The position numbers and the translations under genes were made by a program. The notes under the pieces were generated by a model. That model was not told the DNA's origin. It ran no database searches and was given only the letters and a program-made list of their open reading frames with translations. A DNA stretch of 64,000 bases from Rhodoferax aquaticus (lineage in GTDB: Bacteria; Pseudomonadota; Gammaproteobacteria; Burkholderiales; Burkholderiaceae_C): assembly GCF_006974105.1 (NCBI RefSeq), contig NZ_CP036282.1, positions 4,340,001-4,404,000 on the forward strand. The letters are read 5' to 3'. Numbering within the stretch: the stretch's first letter is position 1; each line of letters begins with the position of its first letter. Positions 26,067 through 35,832 of the stretch are shown one piece after another.

Positions 26067-27380
26067 TTATTGGGGTGCGTCACGCAACTCAACAAACGCG
26101 CGGGAGCGCACGTCTCGGGCCCAGTTCACAAAAGCGTCGTCATAGCGCATGCCCTTCAGCTGGTTGCGCACGGAATCACGCACTTCTTTGGGGCTCAAGG
26201 CCACACGGCGCCGCTCTGTGACTTTGATCAAGTGCACGCCGAAACGCGACACCACGGGCTCGCTGATGTCGTCCTCCGCCAAGCGATTCATGGCGTCTTC
26301 AAATTCGGGCACAAACATGCCGGGATTAGCCCAGCCTAAGTCGCCCCCCGCAGCTGCACTTGCGTCTTGGGAATACTCACGGGCCAAGGATGCAAACGTG
26401 ACACTCCCAGCAACAATGCGTCGCTTGAAGTCTTTGAGTTTGCTCACCGCAGCAGCCTCTGGCTCCTGCGGTGTGGGTCGCAACAGAATATGCGAGGCTC
26501 GGGTCACGACCATGGTTTGCTCCGAGGCAGTCGGTATCCGTCGTTCCACCAGCTGCAATATGTGAAAACCAGCGGCACTGCGGATGATCTCGGAATAGCC
26601 ACCGACCGGCAATTTCTGAGTAGCCGCCACAAAGGACTGTGGATAACGGTCTGAACGACGCAGACCCAACTGGCCGCCATTTTTGGCATCGCCTGCGGAG
26701 ACTTCTTGCATGAGCTTCACAAAGTCTTCCCCACTAAGCAGCCTGTCCAACGTTTTTTGGGCCACCTGTCCCAGCGCAGCCACACGTTCGGGCGAGGCTT
26801 TCTCTGGCACCGCAATCAGGATTTGGGCTAGATTGATTTCTATGGCCAATGGATCCGTGTTGGCATTCTTGGGGTCTGCCAAATATTGGTCGATATCTTG
26901 CTCTGTGACCACAATACGTCGCTCCACATCACGCTCATGGAGGCGGGTCAGCGTTTGTTGGTTGCGGAGTTGCTCGCGAAAGGCGGCAACACTGAGCCCT
27001 TCTTTTGCCAAGCGCTTGTGCAGCTCATCTAGACTAATTTGGTACTGGCGCGCCACAGCTTGCTCGGCGTTGTCAACTGCACCTGCGTCTACTCGAATAC
27101 CCGTTTCTCGGGCCAATTGCAGCTGAGCACGGTCATTGACAAGCCTCTCGAGTACCAAGGCGTTGAGCTCCGTGGGCGGCGGCAAGGCCTGCCTTTGAGC
27201 TCGCAATTGCTCGGTGACGCGCTGCACTTCAGCCCGCAGTTCGGCATTGGTAATGGGTTCCGAATTCACCAGGGCTACGATGAAATCACCCGTTGGGGCT
27301 GTTTGAGCCATGGCGACCGGAGCCAGCAGGGCAACGGAAAAGGCGAGGGCAAGGGCCCGGCTTCTAAGTGACTGTGTCAT
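26067..27380 (-). CDS. surA: Periplasmic chaperone/peptidyl-prolyl isomerase SurA
   Basis: 437 residues with a signal peptide cut after VAMA-Q (near 25). The N-terminal chaperone domain (residues about 28-170) is followed by two parvulin domains, each opening with the expected run (ASPERVAALGQVAQ... and TRASHILLRPTPQE), and an EPVVSRFGVHLIKV C-terminal strand. It escorts outer-membrane proteins such as LptD. It lies 6 bp downstream of lptD, so both are made together. Confidence 0.95.
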   Translation of the reverse strand: MTQSLRSRALALAFSVALLAPVAMAQTAPTGDFIVALVNSEPITNAELRAEVQRVTEQLRAQRQALPPPTELNALVLERLVNDRAQLQLARETGIRVDAGAVDNAEQAVARQYQISLDELHKRLAKEGLSVAAFREQLRNQQTLTRLHERDVERRIVVTEQDIDQYLADPKNANTDPLAIEINLAQILIAVPEKASPERVAALGQVAQKTLDRLLSGEDFVKLMQEVSAGDAKNGGQLGLRRSDRYPQSFVAATQKLPVGGYSEIIRSAAGFHILQLVERRIPTASEQTMVVTRASHILLRPTPQEPEAAAVSKLKDFKRRIVAGSVTFASLAREYSQDASAAAGGDLGWANPGMFVPEFEDAMNRLAEDDISEPVVSRFGVHLIKVTERRRVALSPKEVRDSVRNQLKGMRYDDAFVNWARDVRSRAFVELRDAPQ

Positions 27381-27386
27381 TTGAAT

Positions 27387-29801
27387 TCAATCGTACGTGC
27401 TAAAACGGCTGTTAGATGTGCCCGCTTCGCGCAGGTTTTTGTAGCGTGAGATATTGGAGCTAAGAGCGCGCTGAGGGCTAATGCCAAGTTTAGTGAATCC
27501 CACAAACTCGAGTTGGAACATCAATCTTTGTGATGCGGTTTCAGTGCTGGTCTGTACGCGCTCCAGCACCACCCGTCCCAGCCAACACCCGGCATCGTAC
27601 TCGACGCCCAAGACGGTGTTGACGAGCCGACGCTCATCTAAGCTGTAGTCCATGCGTCCCACGCCATAGTAGCGTCCTTCGCCTTGACCACGCCCAGGCC
27701 CCATGTCACGCCCTTGGTCTCCCCACAGATCATTGAGTGGCCATTGCCAGCTGACAGCAACTTGCTCGCTGACTTGGCGCTGAAATCGGTAAGCGAAGTT
27801 CACCACGCGGTAGTCGCTAGGGCTGTAACGTGTGCCCAAAGTTGAGCGTGCAGATTGGTCGGTTAGGGGGTTGTATTGCACGGTGGAGTCGACAGCCCAG
27901 CGGTCTGCCACGTTGACCGAAGCACCTAGCAAGATGTCACTTTGACCTGCTGCGGCCGGCGCAGACGACGGGTTGAGGGTGACCTTTTGCTCGTCAAACC
28001 TCAGGCGCTGCGCGACCAAGAACCTCGATATCTGTGCCCCAGTGTCCGAATCTAGAAAACGCGTCGTGAGGCCAAGGGTGAGCATGTTGTTGTCGGATAT
28101 TTTGTCGTGCCCTACAAACGCATTTTCTGTGTAGATGCTAGCGAAGTTGAAGTCATTGGCAGCGGTATCGTAGTTGGGCAACATGCTTTGGTTGCGATAC
28201 GGGGTGTTCACATAGAACGCGCGTGGCTCCAAGGTTTGCGTAAAGCCGCGTCCCCACACTGCCGTTTCGCGTTCGAACACCAAGCCAGTATCTAGACTGA
28301 ATGTGGGGACTACGCTGCTTTCGTAAATGGCCCCGGTTTTGGTCGGCGCATCGAACTGGTAGTTGGCAGCGTGCAGCTGCACTTTGGGGACAAAGAAGCC
28401 GGCCGGAGCAAGCCAAGGCCTACTCAACTGAACGAGCGTATACAAACGCTGTGTGTTGGGCTGCAGCGTTCGCGTTCGGTCGGCATCGAATTGGGTGTAG
28501 TCCCCCTCCACTGACCAGTCAAACCCATTCACATTCGCCTTGCTAAAGCGTGTATTGAGCTGCGGAACCCGGTCATACGGTGGCGTAATGGGCGCGGTCA
28601 CATCTTGGAGCGTTTGCCATTTTTGGACTTGAATGGTGTTGCTAAAACCACCCGAACTCCACGTGGTGGATACCGTGCTGGGAAGCAACCTTTGGGTGAA
28701 CACTCCACTTGCCCTCGTAAAGTCACGCCAATAGTTGTCATCGCTGACCCGGTTGACATCCACCGTCAGCCCAAGGTTTGCGGCGTATGCAAGGTCCGTT
28801 TGTATCGACGCAGTGTGGTTCACATTCAAACCCCATCGGTCCGCATTGCGCAGCGTGTCGGAGGGCATGTAATTGCCACGCACAGTACCTGAGTAGGTGG
28901 ACTCTAAGTAACGAAACTCTGCGCCCAAATCTACGCCCCGTTTGGTCATGAGGTTGGGGGTAATGGTCGCGTCACGGTTGGGCGCAATGCTCCAGTAGTA
29001 AGGGACGGCCAGTTCCGTACCATTCGCGGAGGTTGCTCCAATGTCCAGTGCCAGTGTGGGAGGCAAAAATCCCGACTTGCGCTTGTCGCTCAAAGGAAAA
29101 CTCAATGCGGGAATCGGCAAGATGGGCACGCCTTGGAAGTCAAGGACCGCACCCTGTGCGATGCCGATGTCTTCATCATTGTCGATGCTGATCGTGGTGG
29201 CTCGAAGTACCCAAGCGGGCATCCAGTCTGGGCCGGGAATGCGGCGGCATGTGGTGTAGGTCGCGGCAGAGACTACCGTGTGGCTTTCGTCCAAGAACGT
29301 CGCTTTGCTCGCTTGGCCATGGGCGTCGTTTTGCAGGAACTGATACACCGGGTTTTCAAATGTGCCTTCAAATGCCTCCACTTTGAGTTCAAGGTGTGTG
29401 CCTTCATAGACATTGCCCCCCCGGTTCACGCGAACCTTTCCTTCAGCTTTGGCGATATCCGTAGATTGGTCGTATTCAAGGCGGTCCGCATGAATCACCG
29501 TACCCGCTTTACGAAAGACTGCATCGCCTTCAATCACGGTCTCCAAGTCGGGATGCCCCGAGATGCGATCACCGATCAAAAATGTGGGCGCACCCTGCTT
29601 TTGCTTGACGGAAATGCCCTCTTCCATGAGGCTACTGGCTTTTAGGCCAATTGCATCTTCAGCAGTTGGAACACCTTCCCTCGCCTCCTGTGCTTGCGCA
29701 CCCAAATGGCTGCAATACAGGAAAACCACAATGGCTACGCGGGATAGGGGGTGGGCAGTGGCTTGCCTGCTGGGTTTCAATCGGCGCGGATGGGGTCGCA
29801 T
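27387..29801 (-). CDS. lptD: LPS-assembly protein LptD
   Basis: Outer-membrane beta-barrel that places LPS on the cell surface with LptE. From ATG 29801 it is 804 residues with a signal peptide (MRPHPRRLKPSRQ..., core VAIVVFLYC, cut after AQA). The OstA/LptA-like beta-jellyroll comes first (GDRISGHPDLETVIEGDAVFRKAG...AEGKVRVNRGG), then a barrel of long beta strands ending with LEFVGFTKLG. I choose this start because it gives a proper signal peptide; the ORF continues 44 codons upstream into the divergent gene. No good ribosome site is seen before it, so the exact start is uncertain. Confidence 0.93.
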   Translation of the reverse strand: MRPHPRRLKPSRQATAHPLSRVAIVVFLYCSHLGAQAQEAREGVPTAEDAIGLKASSLMEEGISVKQKQGAPTFLIGDRISGHPDLETVIEGDAVFRKAGTVIHADRLEYDQSTDIAKAEGKVRVNRGGNVYEGTHLELKVEAFEGTFENPVYQFLQNDAHGQASKATFLDESHTVVSAATYTTCRRIPGPDWMPAWVLRATTISIDNDEDIGIAQGAVLDFQGVPILPIPALSFPLSDKRKSGFLPPTLALDIGATSANGTELAVPYYWSIAPNRDATITPNLMTKRGVDLGAEFRYLESTYSGTVRGNYMPSDTLRNADRWGLNVNHTASIQTDLAYAANLGLTVDVNRVSDDNYWRDFTRASGVFTQRLLPSTVSTTWSSGGFSNTIQVQKWQTLQDVTAPITPPYDRVPQLNTRFSKANVNGFDWSVEGDYTQFDADRTRTLQPNTQRLYTLVQLSRPWLAPAGFFVPKVQLHAANYQFDAPTKTGAIYESSVVPTFSLDTGLVFERETAVWGRGFTQTLEPRAFYVNTPYRNQSMLPNYDTAANDFNFASIYTENAFVGHDKISDNNMLTLGLTTRFLDSDTGAQISRFLVAQRLRFDEQKVTLNPSSAPAAAGQSDILLGASVNVADRWAVDSTVQYNPLTDQSARSTLGTRYSPSDYRVVNFAYRFQRQVSEQVAVSWQWPLNDLWGDQGRDMGPGRGQGEGRYYGVGRMDYSLDERRLVNTVLGVEYDAGCWLGRVVLERVQTSTETASQRLMFQLEFVGFTKLGISPQRALSSNISRYKNLREAGTSNSRFSTYD

Positions 29802-29907
29802 GCAGGTCAGCTGTAGAGGGGCAAAGTGTTCGATATTGGAAGCGCTGGCCAAAGCCATTGATGCCATTGTGCAAGGAGGCAGTTGGCGTTTGTAGAATGG
29901 ATTATCC

Positions 29908-31041
29908 ATGAGCTCAACCAAGATGACATCCACACCGCTTCAATCGTCCGACAGCAGTTACCAGTTACGCCCAGGGATTGAATGGAGCTCCCCGGAGCGG
30001 CAACAGGCCTTTTCGGCCTGGTTCGCTAGCGTAAAAACGCAATACCAACTGGCCGAAGAGACCTTGCACCTGGCGTCTGCGGATGCAAGTTTCCGCCGTT
30101 ACCTGCGAGTCACTAGCCCAACTACCAGCTTCGTGATTATGGATGCGCCCCCAGACAAGGAAAACTGCCATGCCTTTGTCAAGGTCGCAAAACTTTTGCA
30201 AGGGGCGTTGGTTAAGGTGCCTGAGATTCTTGCATGGGACGAGTTGGACGGCTTCATGTTGCTGTCCGATCTCGGAGCACAGACCTTCGCCCAGAGCATG
30301 GAAAACAGCGCCACCCCTTCTCTTGACGGCTACTTGGAGGCCGTGGACATGCTGATTCGATGGCAATTGGCTTCTGTTCCAGGCGTCCTTCCTGTGTATG
30401 ACGAGGCCTTCGTCCGGCGTGAGCTCGAACTGTTTCCACAGTGGTATATCGGGGAATACCGCAAGTGCGACATCGACAAGAGCATGCGCAAGACGCTAGA
30501 TGACGCCTTCCAACACATACAAGCAAACACTTTGGCTTGGCCGAGTGTGTTTATGCACCGTGATTTCATGCCTCGCAATCTCATGGTTCCTGGACATGCC
30601 AGTCCTTTAGCTTCCACAAGAGGACCACTGGGCTTGGGATTGCTGGACTTTCAAGATGCGGTCTACGGACCCATCACCTATGACATTGCAAGCCTTTTGC
30701 GCGATGCCTTTTTGTCCTGGGATGAAAGTTTTTGCATTGATGTAACCGTGCGCTACTGGGAAAAGGCGCGCAAAGCGGGCTTGCCTGTGGGGGACGACTT
30801 CGGTGAGTTCTATCGCGGCGTCGAGTGGATGGGGCTTCAACGCCACTTGAAAATCACTGGCTTGTTTGCGAGACTGACTTTGCGTGACGGAAAGGCCAAG
30901 TATTTGGCAGATACCCCGCGCTTCATCGCGTACATGCGCGCGACCTGCGCACGCTATCGAGAGCTAGGCCCACTGCTAAGGCTGATCGAGCGTGTGGAAG
31001 GGATCGAGGTTCCCAGCGGCTACGCCTTCGGGCGTGTGTGA
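29908..31041 (+). CDS. Phosphotransferase, AmgK-like (N-acetylmuramate/N-acetylglucosamine kinase family)
   Basis: 377 residues, aminoglycoside-phosphotransferase fold. Catalytic FMHRDFMPRNLMVP (HxD...N) and the metal-binding GLLDFQDAVYGPITYDIASLLRDA are intact. Position divergent to lptD and beginning LASADASFRRYLRV match AmgK, the anomeric sugar kinase that recycles cell-wall MurNAc in pseudomonads. MurU, its usual partner, is not next to it; an rRNA methyltransferase gene follows. The AmgK assignment is likely but not certain. Confidence 0.8.
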   Translation: MSSTKMTSTPLQSSDSSYQLRPGIEWSSPERQQAFSAWFASVKTQYQLAEETLHLASADASFRRYLRVTSPTTSFVIMDAPPDKENCHAFVKVAKLLQGALVKVPEILAWDELDGFMLLSDLGAQTFAQSMENSATPSLDGYLEAVDMLIRWQLASVPGVLPVYDEAFVRRELELFPQWYIGEYRKCDIDKSMRKTLDDAFQHIQANTLAWPSVFMHRDFMPRNLMVPGHASPLASTRGPLGLGLLDFQDAVYGPITYDIASLLRDAFLSWDESFCIDVTVRYWEKARKAGLPVGDDFGEFYRGVEWMGLQRHLKITGLFARLTLRDGKAKYLADTPRFIAYMRATCARYRELGPLLRLIERVEGIEVPSGYAFGRV

Positions 31042-31097
31042 CCGCGGCCCAGCTAGGACGCCCCGTTTCACTTGTTGCAATCCACTCTTTACCGTCT

Positions 31098-31868
31098 ATG
31101 CCACGTTTTTTTTGTCCCACTCAGTTGAGCCCTGGGTTGATGTTGCACCTTCCCCCGGGCCCAGCTCGCCATGTGCAAGTACTTCGGCTACAACCGGGTG
31201 ACATGATTCAGCTGTTCAATGCGGGACCAGGATGGGACCAAGTGGGCGTAGAAGGCGGGGAGTACTCCGCTCGCATTACCGAGATGGGGCGTAGCCATGT
31301 TGAGGTACAAGTAGGGTCCCACATGGCTATTGAACGGCAACCCTTTGTTGATGTTCATCTGTTGGTTGGTATGCCCGCCAATGAGCGAATGGATTGGCTC
31401 GTGGAGAAGGCCACCGAGCTAGGGGTAGCCAGTATTCAGCCGCTCATGACAGAGCGCAGTGTGGTGCGTTTAACCGGGGACCGCGCGGATAAGAAGACCC
31501 AGCACTGGCAGAGCGTCGCTATTGCAGCGTGCGAGCAGTGTGGCGGCAATATGGTTCCCATCATTCATCCCGTGACTACGTTGCCCGCGTGGATCCGAGG
31601 CATGGAAACAGTGGGCCCTGCTCTCACATCGCATTGGGTTCTTTCACTGCGGGATGGTAGTACGCCTTTGCGGAAAATCGCGAGCGCGCACGCTGAAGTA
31701 TCCATGTCGAAACCGTCCGTCTTTTTCTTGTCAGGGCCAGAAGGTGGGTTGTCTGGCGCGGAAGAAGAACACGCGCTGCTCGCTGGGTTTGCCGCTGCAT
31801 CCTTAGGGCCAAGGACATTGCGCGCTGAGACGGCCGCACTGAGCGCGCTGGCAATGTTCGCCATCTAG
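31098..31868 (+). CDS. rsmE: 16S rRNA (uracil-1498-N3)-methyltransferase
   Basis: 256 residues from MPRFFCPTQ, the usual RsmE start. HVQVLRLQPGDMIQLFNAG forms the PUA-like RNA-binding part. The SPOUT knot has LVEKATELGVASIQPLMTERS, FFLSGPEGGLS and the SAM-binding LGPRTLRAETAALSAL. A GTG overlapping the previous stop (GTGA at 31038) would add 20 residues and cannot be excluded. An intrinsic terminator follows. Confidence 0.93.
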   Translation: MPRFFCPTQLSPGLMLHLPPGPARHVQVLRLQPGDMIQLFNAGPGWDQVGVEGGEYSARITEMGRSHVEVQVGSHMAIERQPFVDVHLLVGMPANERMDWLVEKATELGVASIQPLMTERSVVRLTGDRADKKTQHWQSVAIAACEQCGGNMVPIIHPVTTLPAWIRGMETVGPALTSHWVLSLRDGSTPLRKIASAHAEVSMSKPSVFFLSGPEGGLSGAEEEHALLAGFAAASLGPRTLRAETAALSALAMFAI

Positions 31869-31930
31869 AGACATCGTCAGTGCGCCAAGCCTTTGCTATG
31901 GAGCAAAACCATAGCCCCATCCCAGAATGC

Positions 31931-31957
31931 AAAAGCCCATCACAAGGATGGGCTTTT
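31931..31957 (+). terminator. Intrinsic terminator after rsmE
   Basis: AAAAGCCCATC / GATGGGCTTTT is an 11-bp perfect stem with loop ACAAG; the arms carry their own A and T runs, so it can work in both directions. It ends the amgK-rsmE transcript. Confidence 0.85.
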
Positions 31958-32006
31958 GATGGGAGATTAAACACTGCGCTCCCCTGAGGGGCGCATTGCT
32001 GCAATG

Positions 32007-32228
32007 CTATGCAGCAGCTAACCAATACCCCGCATTGAAGGGGCTGCTCATTCGAAGAGCCAATGGAGACACATCCAAAAGCTTATCTGTGGGCATTTTT
32101 TCCCCATTTTCAGCTGTCGCGGTGAGTACACCCTCTGCGTCAACTTTTGCAACTTCGTTGCTTGCCTCGTTAGCCCGTTCTGCTTGGCTGGTTTGTGCAG
32201 AACGGGCTACAGAAAAGAATAGAAGCAT
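32007..32228 (-). CDS. Doubtful small ORF downstream of barstar
   Basis: 73 codons, overlapping the end of the barstar gene by 22 bp in another frame. The composition is acidic in the middle (EVAKVDAEGVLTATAENGEK) with a hydrophobic tail, and no family is recognised. A perfect 13-bp hairpin lies across its first codons, which argues that the region is an RNA structure rather than the start of a gene. Confidence 0.2.
   Translation of the reverse strand: MLLFFSVARSAQTSQAERANEASNEVAKVDAEGVLTATAENGEKMPTDKLLDVSPLALRMSSPFNAGYWLAAA
32171..32209 (-). other. Perfect 13-bp hairpin starting at the barstar stop codon
   Basis: TAGCCCGTTCTGC (32171-32183) is exactly complementary to GCAGAACGGGCTA (32197-32209) with a 13-nt loop. 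On the minus strand the 5' arm begins with the barstar TAG stop. No T-run follows, so it may protect the mRNA 3' end or act as a processing or Rho-assisted stop rather than an intrinsic terminator. Confidence 0.6.
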
Positions 32229-32647
32229 CGGAATGGAATTTTCCGGTCCCCCCAGTAATCTGAAGTGTCTCTAAAGATATCGAGAAGTTGCTCACGGGCT
32301 TCTTTGTCAAACTTGACGTTTGCAGGAATGTGTTCCAGAACGACAATGAACCCAGGCTGCGGGCCAGACTTATGCACGGGGTCTGTCATGCTGTCGTACA
32401 GAGCATCAAAATTCTTGCCGACTGGCACAGACAACATGAACTGTTGGCTGATCAGGTCCAAGACATCTTGCTTAGTTTGAGCCTCTGCCAGATTGGCATA
32501 CAAAAAATGGTGCCCTAAGGAACGGGCCGAGTTTTGAAGCTCTTCCACCCTAAAAGCACGAATGGATTGGACTATATTGGCCCTAACCCCTTTCAGCGGA
32601 ACATCCGCGCCAGTGCCAACAGGCACCGCTTCTTGACGAAGTGGCAT
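32207..32647 (-). CDS. Barstar-family ribonuclease inhibitor
   Basis: 146 residues from MPLRQEAVPVG, with AAGGGGA 7 nt upstream (an ATG two codons earlier is also possible). The barstar core is clear: GHHFLYANLAEAQTKQDVLDLISQQFMLSVPVGKNFDALYDSMTD. The two aspartates of NFDALYDSM match the pair that plugs the barnase active site. It lies 42 bp downstream of a secreted ribonuclease gene on the same strand, so it is the cytoplasmic immunity partner. The N-terminal 35 residues are extra compared with classical barstar (about 90 residues). Confidence 0.88.
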   Translation of the reverse strand: MPLRQEAVPVGTGADVPLKGVRANIVQSIRAFRVEELQNSARSLGHHFLYANLAEAQTKQDVLDLISQQFMLSVPVGKNFDALYDSMTDPVHKSGPQPGFIVVLEHIPANVKFDKEAREQLLDIFRDTSDYWGDRKIPFRCFYSFL

Positions 32648-32689
32648 ATTCATTTCCCCTTCACTTTCCACAATAAACAAACACTAAAC

Positions 32690-33079
32690 TCAAGGCACAA
32701 TTTTGCGAAAACTCGCGTAATGATCGGCCGTATAAAAACATGCTTCGGGCTTGGTACGTGGACCACCGCATACAATACGCCTCGCTCCTCTGTTTGAAGC
32801 TCCCGGCGTTTTCACCGTGTACTCTAGGTAAAAACCACGTTTCTGGCTTGGTAGCAACCGCTCTCTGTTACCAAACACCGTCCCGTCCTTCTCGTACGGG
32901 AAAGGCCCCCCACTCAGAATCAGTTGGTAGGTCTGCTGGCCTTGCAGAGGCATCGCGCTGAGTGCAATCGCCTCGTCCTTCCAAAAGGCATTGTTGTCCT
33001 TAGCATGTGCTAAGCCAAAACAAGCAGCTGCAATGCACAGCAAGTAAGTAAGTACCGACTTAAAAACAAGCTTGCGCAA
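32690..33079 (-). CDS. Secreted barnase/RNase Sa-type guanyl-specific ribonuclease
   Basis: 129 residues. I start it at TTG 33079 because AAGGAA lies 6 nt upstream and the product then begins with a typical signal peptide (MRKLVFKSVLTYLLCIAAA, cut after AHA). The mature enzyme shows ILSGGPFPYEKDGTVFGNRERLLP (catalytic Glu in NRE), FYLEYTVKTPGASNRGARRIVCGG (Arg) and YTADHYASFRKIV (catalytic His), the microbial RNase N1/T1/Sa pattern. A pair of cysteines (VCGG and ACFY) could form a disulfide. Barstar is the next gene. It is likely exported for nutrient scavenging or as a toxin. Confidence 0.88.
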   Translation of the reverse strand: MRKLVFKSVLTYLLCIAAACFGLAHAKDNNAFWKDEAIALSAMPLQGQQTYQLILSGGPFPYEKDGTVFGNRERLLPSQKRGFYLEYTVKTPGASNRGARRIVCGGPRTKPEACFYTADHYASFRKIVP

Positions 33080-33150
33080 CGCAATTTCCTTCAGGCTAAC
33101 TCTAGGCAAGGCAAAAAACCACCAAGCGGCTAGTGTCATTGATTTGGCCG

Positions 33151-33187
33151 AAAAAAGCAAGGCCTTGCCAAGGCAAACGGCAAGGCC
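33151..33187 (-). terminator. Intrinsic terminator after maeB
   Basis: On the minus strand GGCCTTGCC / GGCAAGGCC (9 bp, 9-nt loop) is followed by TTGCTTTTTT. It lies 50 bp past the maeB stop and insulates the ribonuclease genes from maeB readthrough. Confidence 0.85.
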
Positions 33188-33236
33188 AAATGGGACTTTT
33201 AGGTAAAGAAGCGAGTGCTAACTTATCAAAATGGCC

Positions 33237-35585
33237 CTATCGAACCGCGTTTGCATCAGCAACCGTTAAGGCGGTCATATTTACAATTCGACGCACTGTT
33301 GTGCTTGCGGTCAAGATGTGGACAGGCTTGGCTGCTCCCAAAAGTACGGGGCCAATCGCAATGTTTCCGCCGGCAGCGGTTTTCAACAAGTTGTAAGAAA
33401 TATTGGCTGCATCAATGTTTGGCAGCACCAACAGATTAGCGTCGCCAGTGAGCGTGCTGTTGGGCATCAGGACTTTGCGCGCAGCGCCATCCAAGGCCAC
33501 ATCACCATGCATTTCGCCATCCACATCTAGCCAAGGCGCCTGCACTTTCAGCAAAGCAAGCGTCTGGCGCATCTTTACCGCACTGGGTTGGTCACTGCTG
33601 CCAAAACTGGAATGGCTCAGCAACGCGGCCTTGGGCTTGAAGCCAAAACGCTTCATTTCCTCGGCGGCCATCACCGTAATCGTTGCAAGTTCTTGCGCGG
33701 TGGGGTCATAGTTGACATGGGTGTCCACCAGAAACACTTGGCGACCAGGGAGCATCAACCCATTCATGCAGGCATATATGCCCGCGCTGCCGGCGGCATC
33801 TGCAGCAGCGGTGGGGCGCTTGCCTATGACTTGGTCGAGATAGTTGAGGTGGACCGCTGTGGTGCCCCACGTTCCGCAAATCAGCCCATCCACATCGCCT
33901 TTGTGCAGCAGCATGGCCCCGATCAGGGTCAGGCGACGGCGCATCTCAATCTTGGCGATCTGAACGGTCACCCCTTTGCGCTCGGTCATGCGGTGGTAGG
34001 TTTGCCAAAAATCGCGGTAGCGGTGGTCGTCTTCCACATTCACGACTTCGTAGTCAACGCCCTGTTTCATGCGCAAGCCAAACTTTTGGATGCGCTCTGC
34101 AATCACGGCCGGGCGGCCAATCAGGGTGGGCAATGCTAGGCGCTCGTCGACCACGATTTGAGCCGCGCGCAGCACCCGCTCTTCCTCGCCTTCCGCATAG
34201 GCCACACGCTTTTTCAACGCATTTTTGGCAGCCGTGAAGATGGGCTTCATGGTGGTTCCGGAGGCGTACACGAAACTCTGCAGTTTTTCACGGTAGGCAT
34301 CCATGTCGACCACCGGGCGGGTGGCCACACCGCTGTCGGCTGCGGCCTTGGCCACTGCCGGTGCGATCATCATCATGAGCCGAGGATCAAAGGGCTTGGG
34401 AATCAAGTACTCGGGGCCGAAGGCCAGTTGCTCACCCGCATAGGCGGCGGCAACTACCTCGCTTTGCTCGGCCTGGGCCAATTGCGCAATGGCATGCACC
34501 GCGGCAATTTCCATCTCCAAAGTGATGGTGGAAGCCCCCGCATCCAAGGCACCGCGGAAAATATAGGGGAAGCACAGTACGTTGTTGACCTGATTCGGAT
34601 AGTCTGTTCGGCCGGTCGCGATGATGGCGTCGGGACGCACTGCCTTGACCTCTTCCGGAAGAATTTCAGGGTTGGGATTGGCCAGCGCAAAAATGATGGG
34701 GTTCGCCGCCATTTTCTGGACCATGTCTTGCTTGAGCACCCCGCCCGCTGACAAGCCCAGAAACACATCGGCACCTTCAATCACTTCGCTCAAGGTCCGA
34801 GCGCTGGTTTTTTGGGCAAACACGATCTTGTCTTCGTCCATCAGTTCCGTCCGCCCTTCGTAGACCACCCCTGCAAGGTCAGTTACAAAGATGTTTTCAC
34901 GGCGAATCCCGAGTTTGACCAATAGCCCTAGGCACGCCAAAGCGGCGGCTCCGGCACCAGAGGTCACCAGTTTGACCGCCGCCGGGTCTTTGCCAGCCAC
35001 CTTCAAGGCGTTCAGCATGGCTGCGCCGACAGTGATGGCGGTTCCATGTTGGTCATCATGGAAGACAGGGATCTTCATGCGCTCGCGCAGCTTACGCTCC
35101 ACATAGAAGCAGTCAGGGGCCTTGATGTCTTCGAGGTTGATGCCGCCAAACGTAGGCTCTAGGGAAGCAATGATGTCGACAAGCTTGTCCAGGTTGTCCT
35201 TTTCGTTGATTTCGATGTCAAACACATCAATACCCGCGAACTTTTTGAACAAAACCGCTTTGCCCTCCATGACGGGCTTGGCCGCCAATGGCCCAATATC
35301 ACCCAAACCCAGCACCGCAGTGCCATTGGTGATCACTGCGACTAAGTTACCCCGACTGGTGTACTTGAACGCATTGTTCGGATCTTTCACGATCTCCTCG
35401 CACGGTGCAGCCACCCCGGGTGAGTAAGCCAAGGCCAAGTCGTGCTGGTTGACCAATTGTTTAGTCGCTGCAATTGCTAACTTGCCCGGGGTAGGAAACT
35501 CGTGGTACTCCAGCGCCGCACGGCGCAATTCGGCACGTTTCTCAGCTTTGCTGGTATTGGTGTTTTCGGGGGGATTTGTCGACAT
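33237..35585 (-). CDS. maeB: NADP-dependent malic enzyme (with phosphotransacetylase-like domain)
   Basis: 782 residues, long-form MaeB that decarboxylates malate to pyruvate giving NADPH. The catalytic part (to about residue 430) has [51 protein letters not shown] and [13 protein letters not shown]. The C-terminal 330 residues are the phosphotransacetylase-like regulatory domain ([34 protein letters not shown]). The ATG at 35585 is preceded by AGAGGAAG; an ORF runs 23 codons further up. It diverges from the FecR-domain gene. Confidence 0.95.
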   Translation of the reverse strand: MSTNPPENTNTSKAEKRAELRRAALEYHEFPTPGKLAIAATKQLVNQHDLALAYSPGVAAPCEEIVKDPNNAFKYTSRGNLVAVITNGTAVLGLGDIGPLAAKPVMEGKAVLFKKFAGIDVFDIEINEKDNLDKLVDIIASLEPTFGGINLEDIKAPDCFYVERKLRERMKIPVFHDDQHGTAITVGAAMLNALKVAGKDPAAVKLVTSGAGAAALACLGLLVKLGIRRENIFVTDLAGVVYEGRTELMDEDKIVFAQKTSARTLSEVIEGADVFLGLSAGGVLKQDMVQKMAANPIIFALANPNPEILPEEVKAVRPDAIIATGRTDYPNQVNNVLCFPYIFRGALDAGASTITLEMEIAAVHAIAQLAQAEQSEVVAAAYAGEQLAFGPEYLIPKPFDPRLMMMIAPAVAKAAADSGVATRPVVDMDAYREKLQSFVYASGTTMKPIFTAAKNALKKRVAYAEGEEERVLRAAQIVVDERLALPTLIGRPAVIAERIQKFGLRMKQGVDYEVVNVEDDHRYRDFWQTYHRMTERKGVTVQIAKIEMRRRLTLIGAMLLHKGDVDGLICGTWGTTAVHLNYLDQVIGKRPTAAADAAGSAGIYACMNGLMLPGRQVFLVDTHVNYDPTAQELATITVMAAEEMKRFGFKPKAALLSHSSFGSSDQPSAVKMRQTLALLKVQAPWLDVDGEMHGDVALDGAARKVLMPNSTLTGDANLLVLPNIDAANISYNLLKTAAGGNIAIGPVLLGAAKPVHILTASTTVRRIVNMTALTVADANAVR

Positions 35586-35832
35586 CAATCTTCCTCTGCG
35601 GCACTTAGCCTGTACGCCACCGAGCAGATCCATTACCCGCTGCGGGGGAGCCATTGTAGACCTCGGGCCTAGCGATTAGTGGCAGCAGTCTAGTGGCGGC
35701 ATGCACCACTGTTTTTACTTTTCACCCGCATACCTATAGGCCACATTTCGAGGCCAATGCGATAATTGGCCCTCTTTTCCAACCGTAGCCACTGCCTCAA
35801 CCAACCCCAAGAAGTACCGCCAAGGGGACTCT

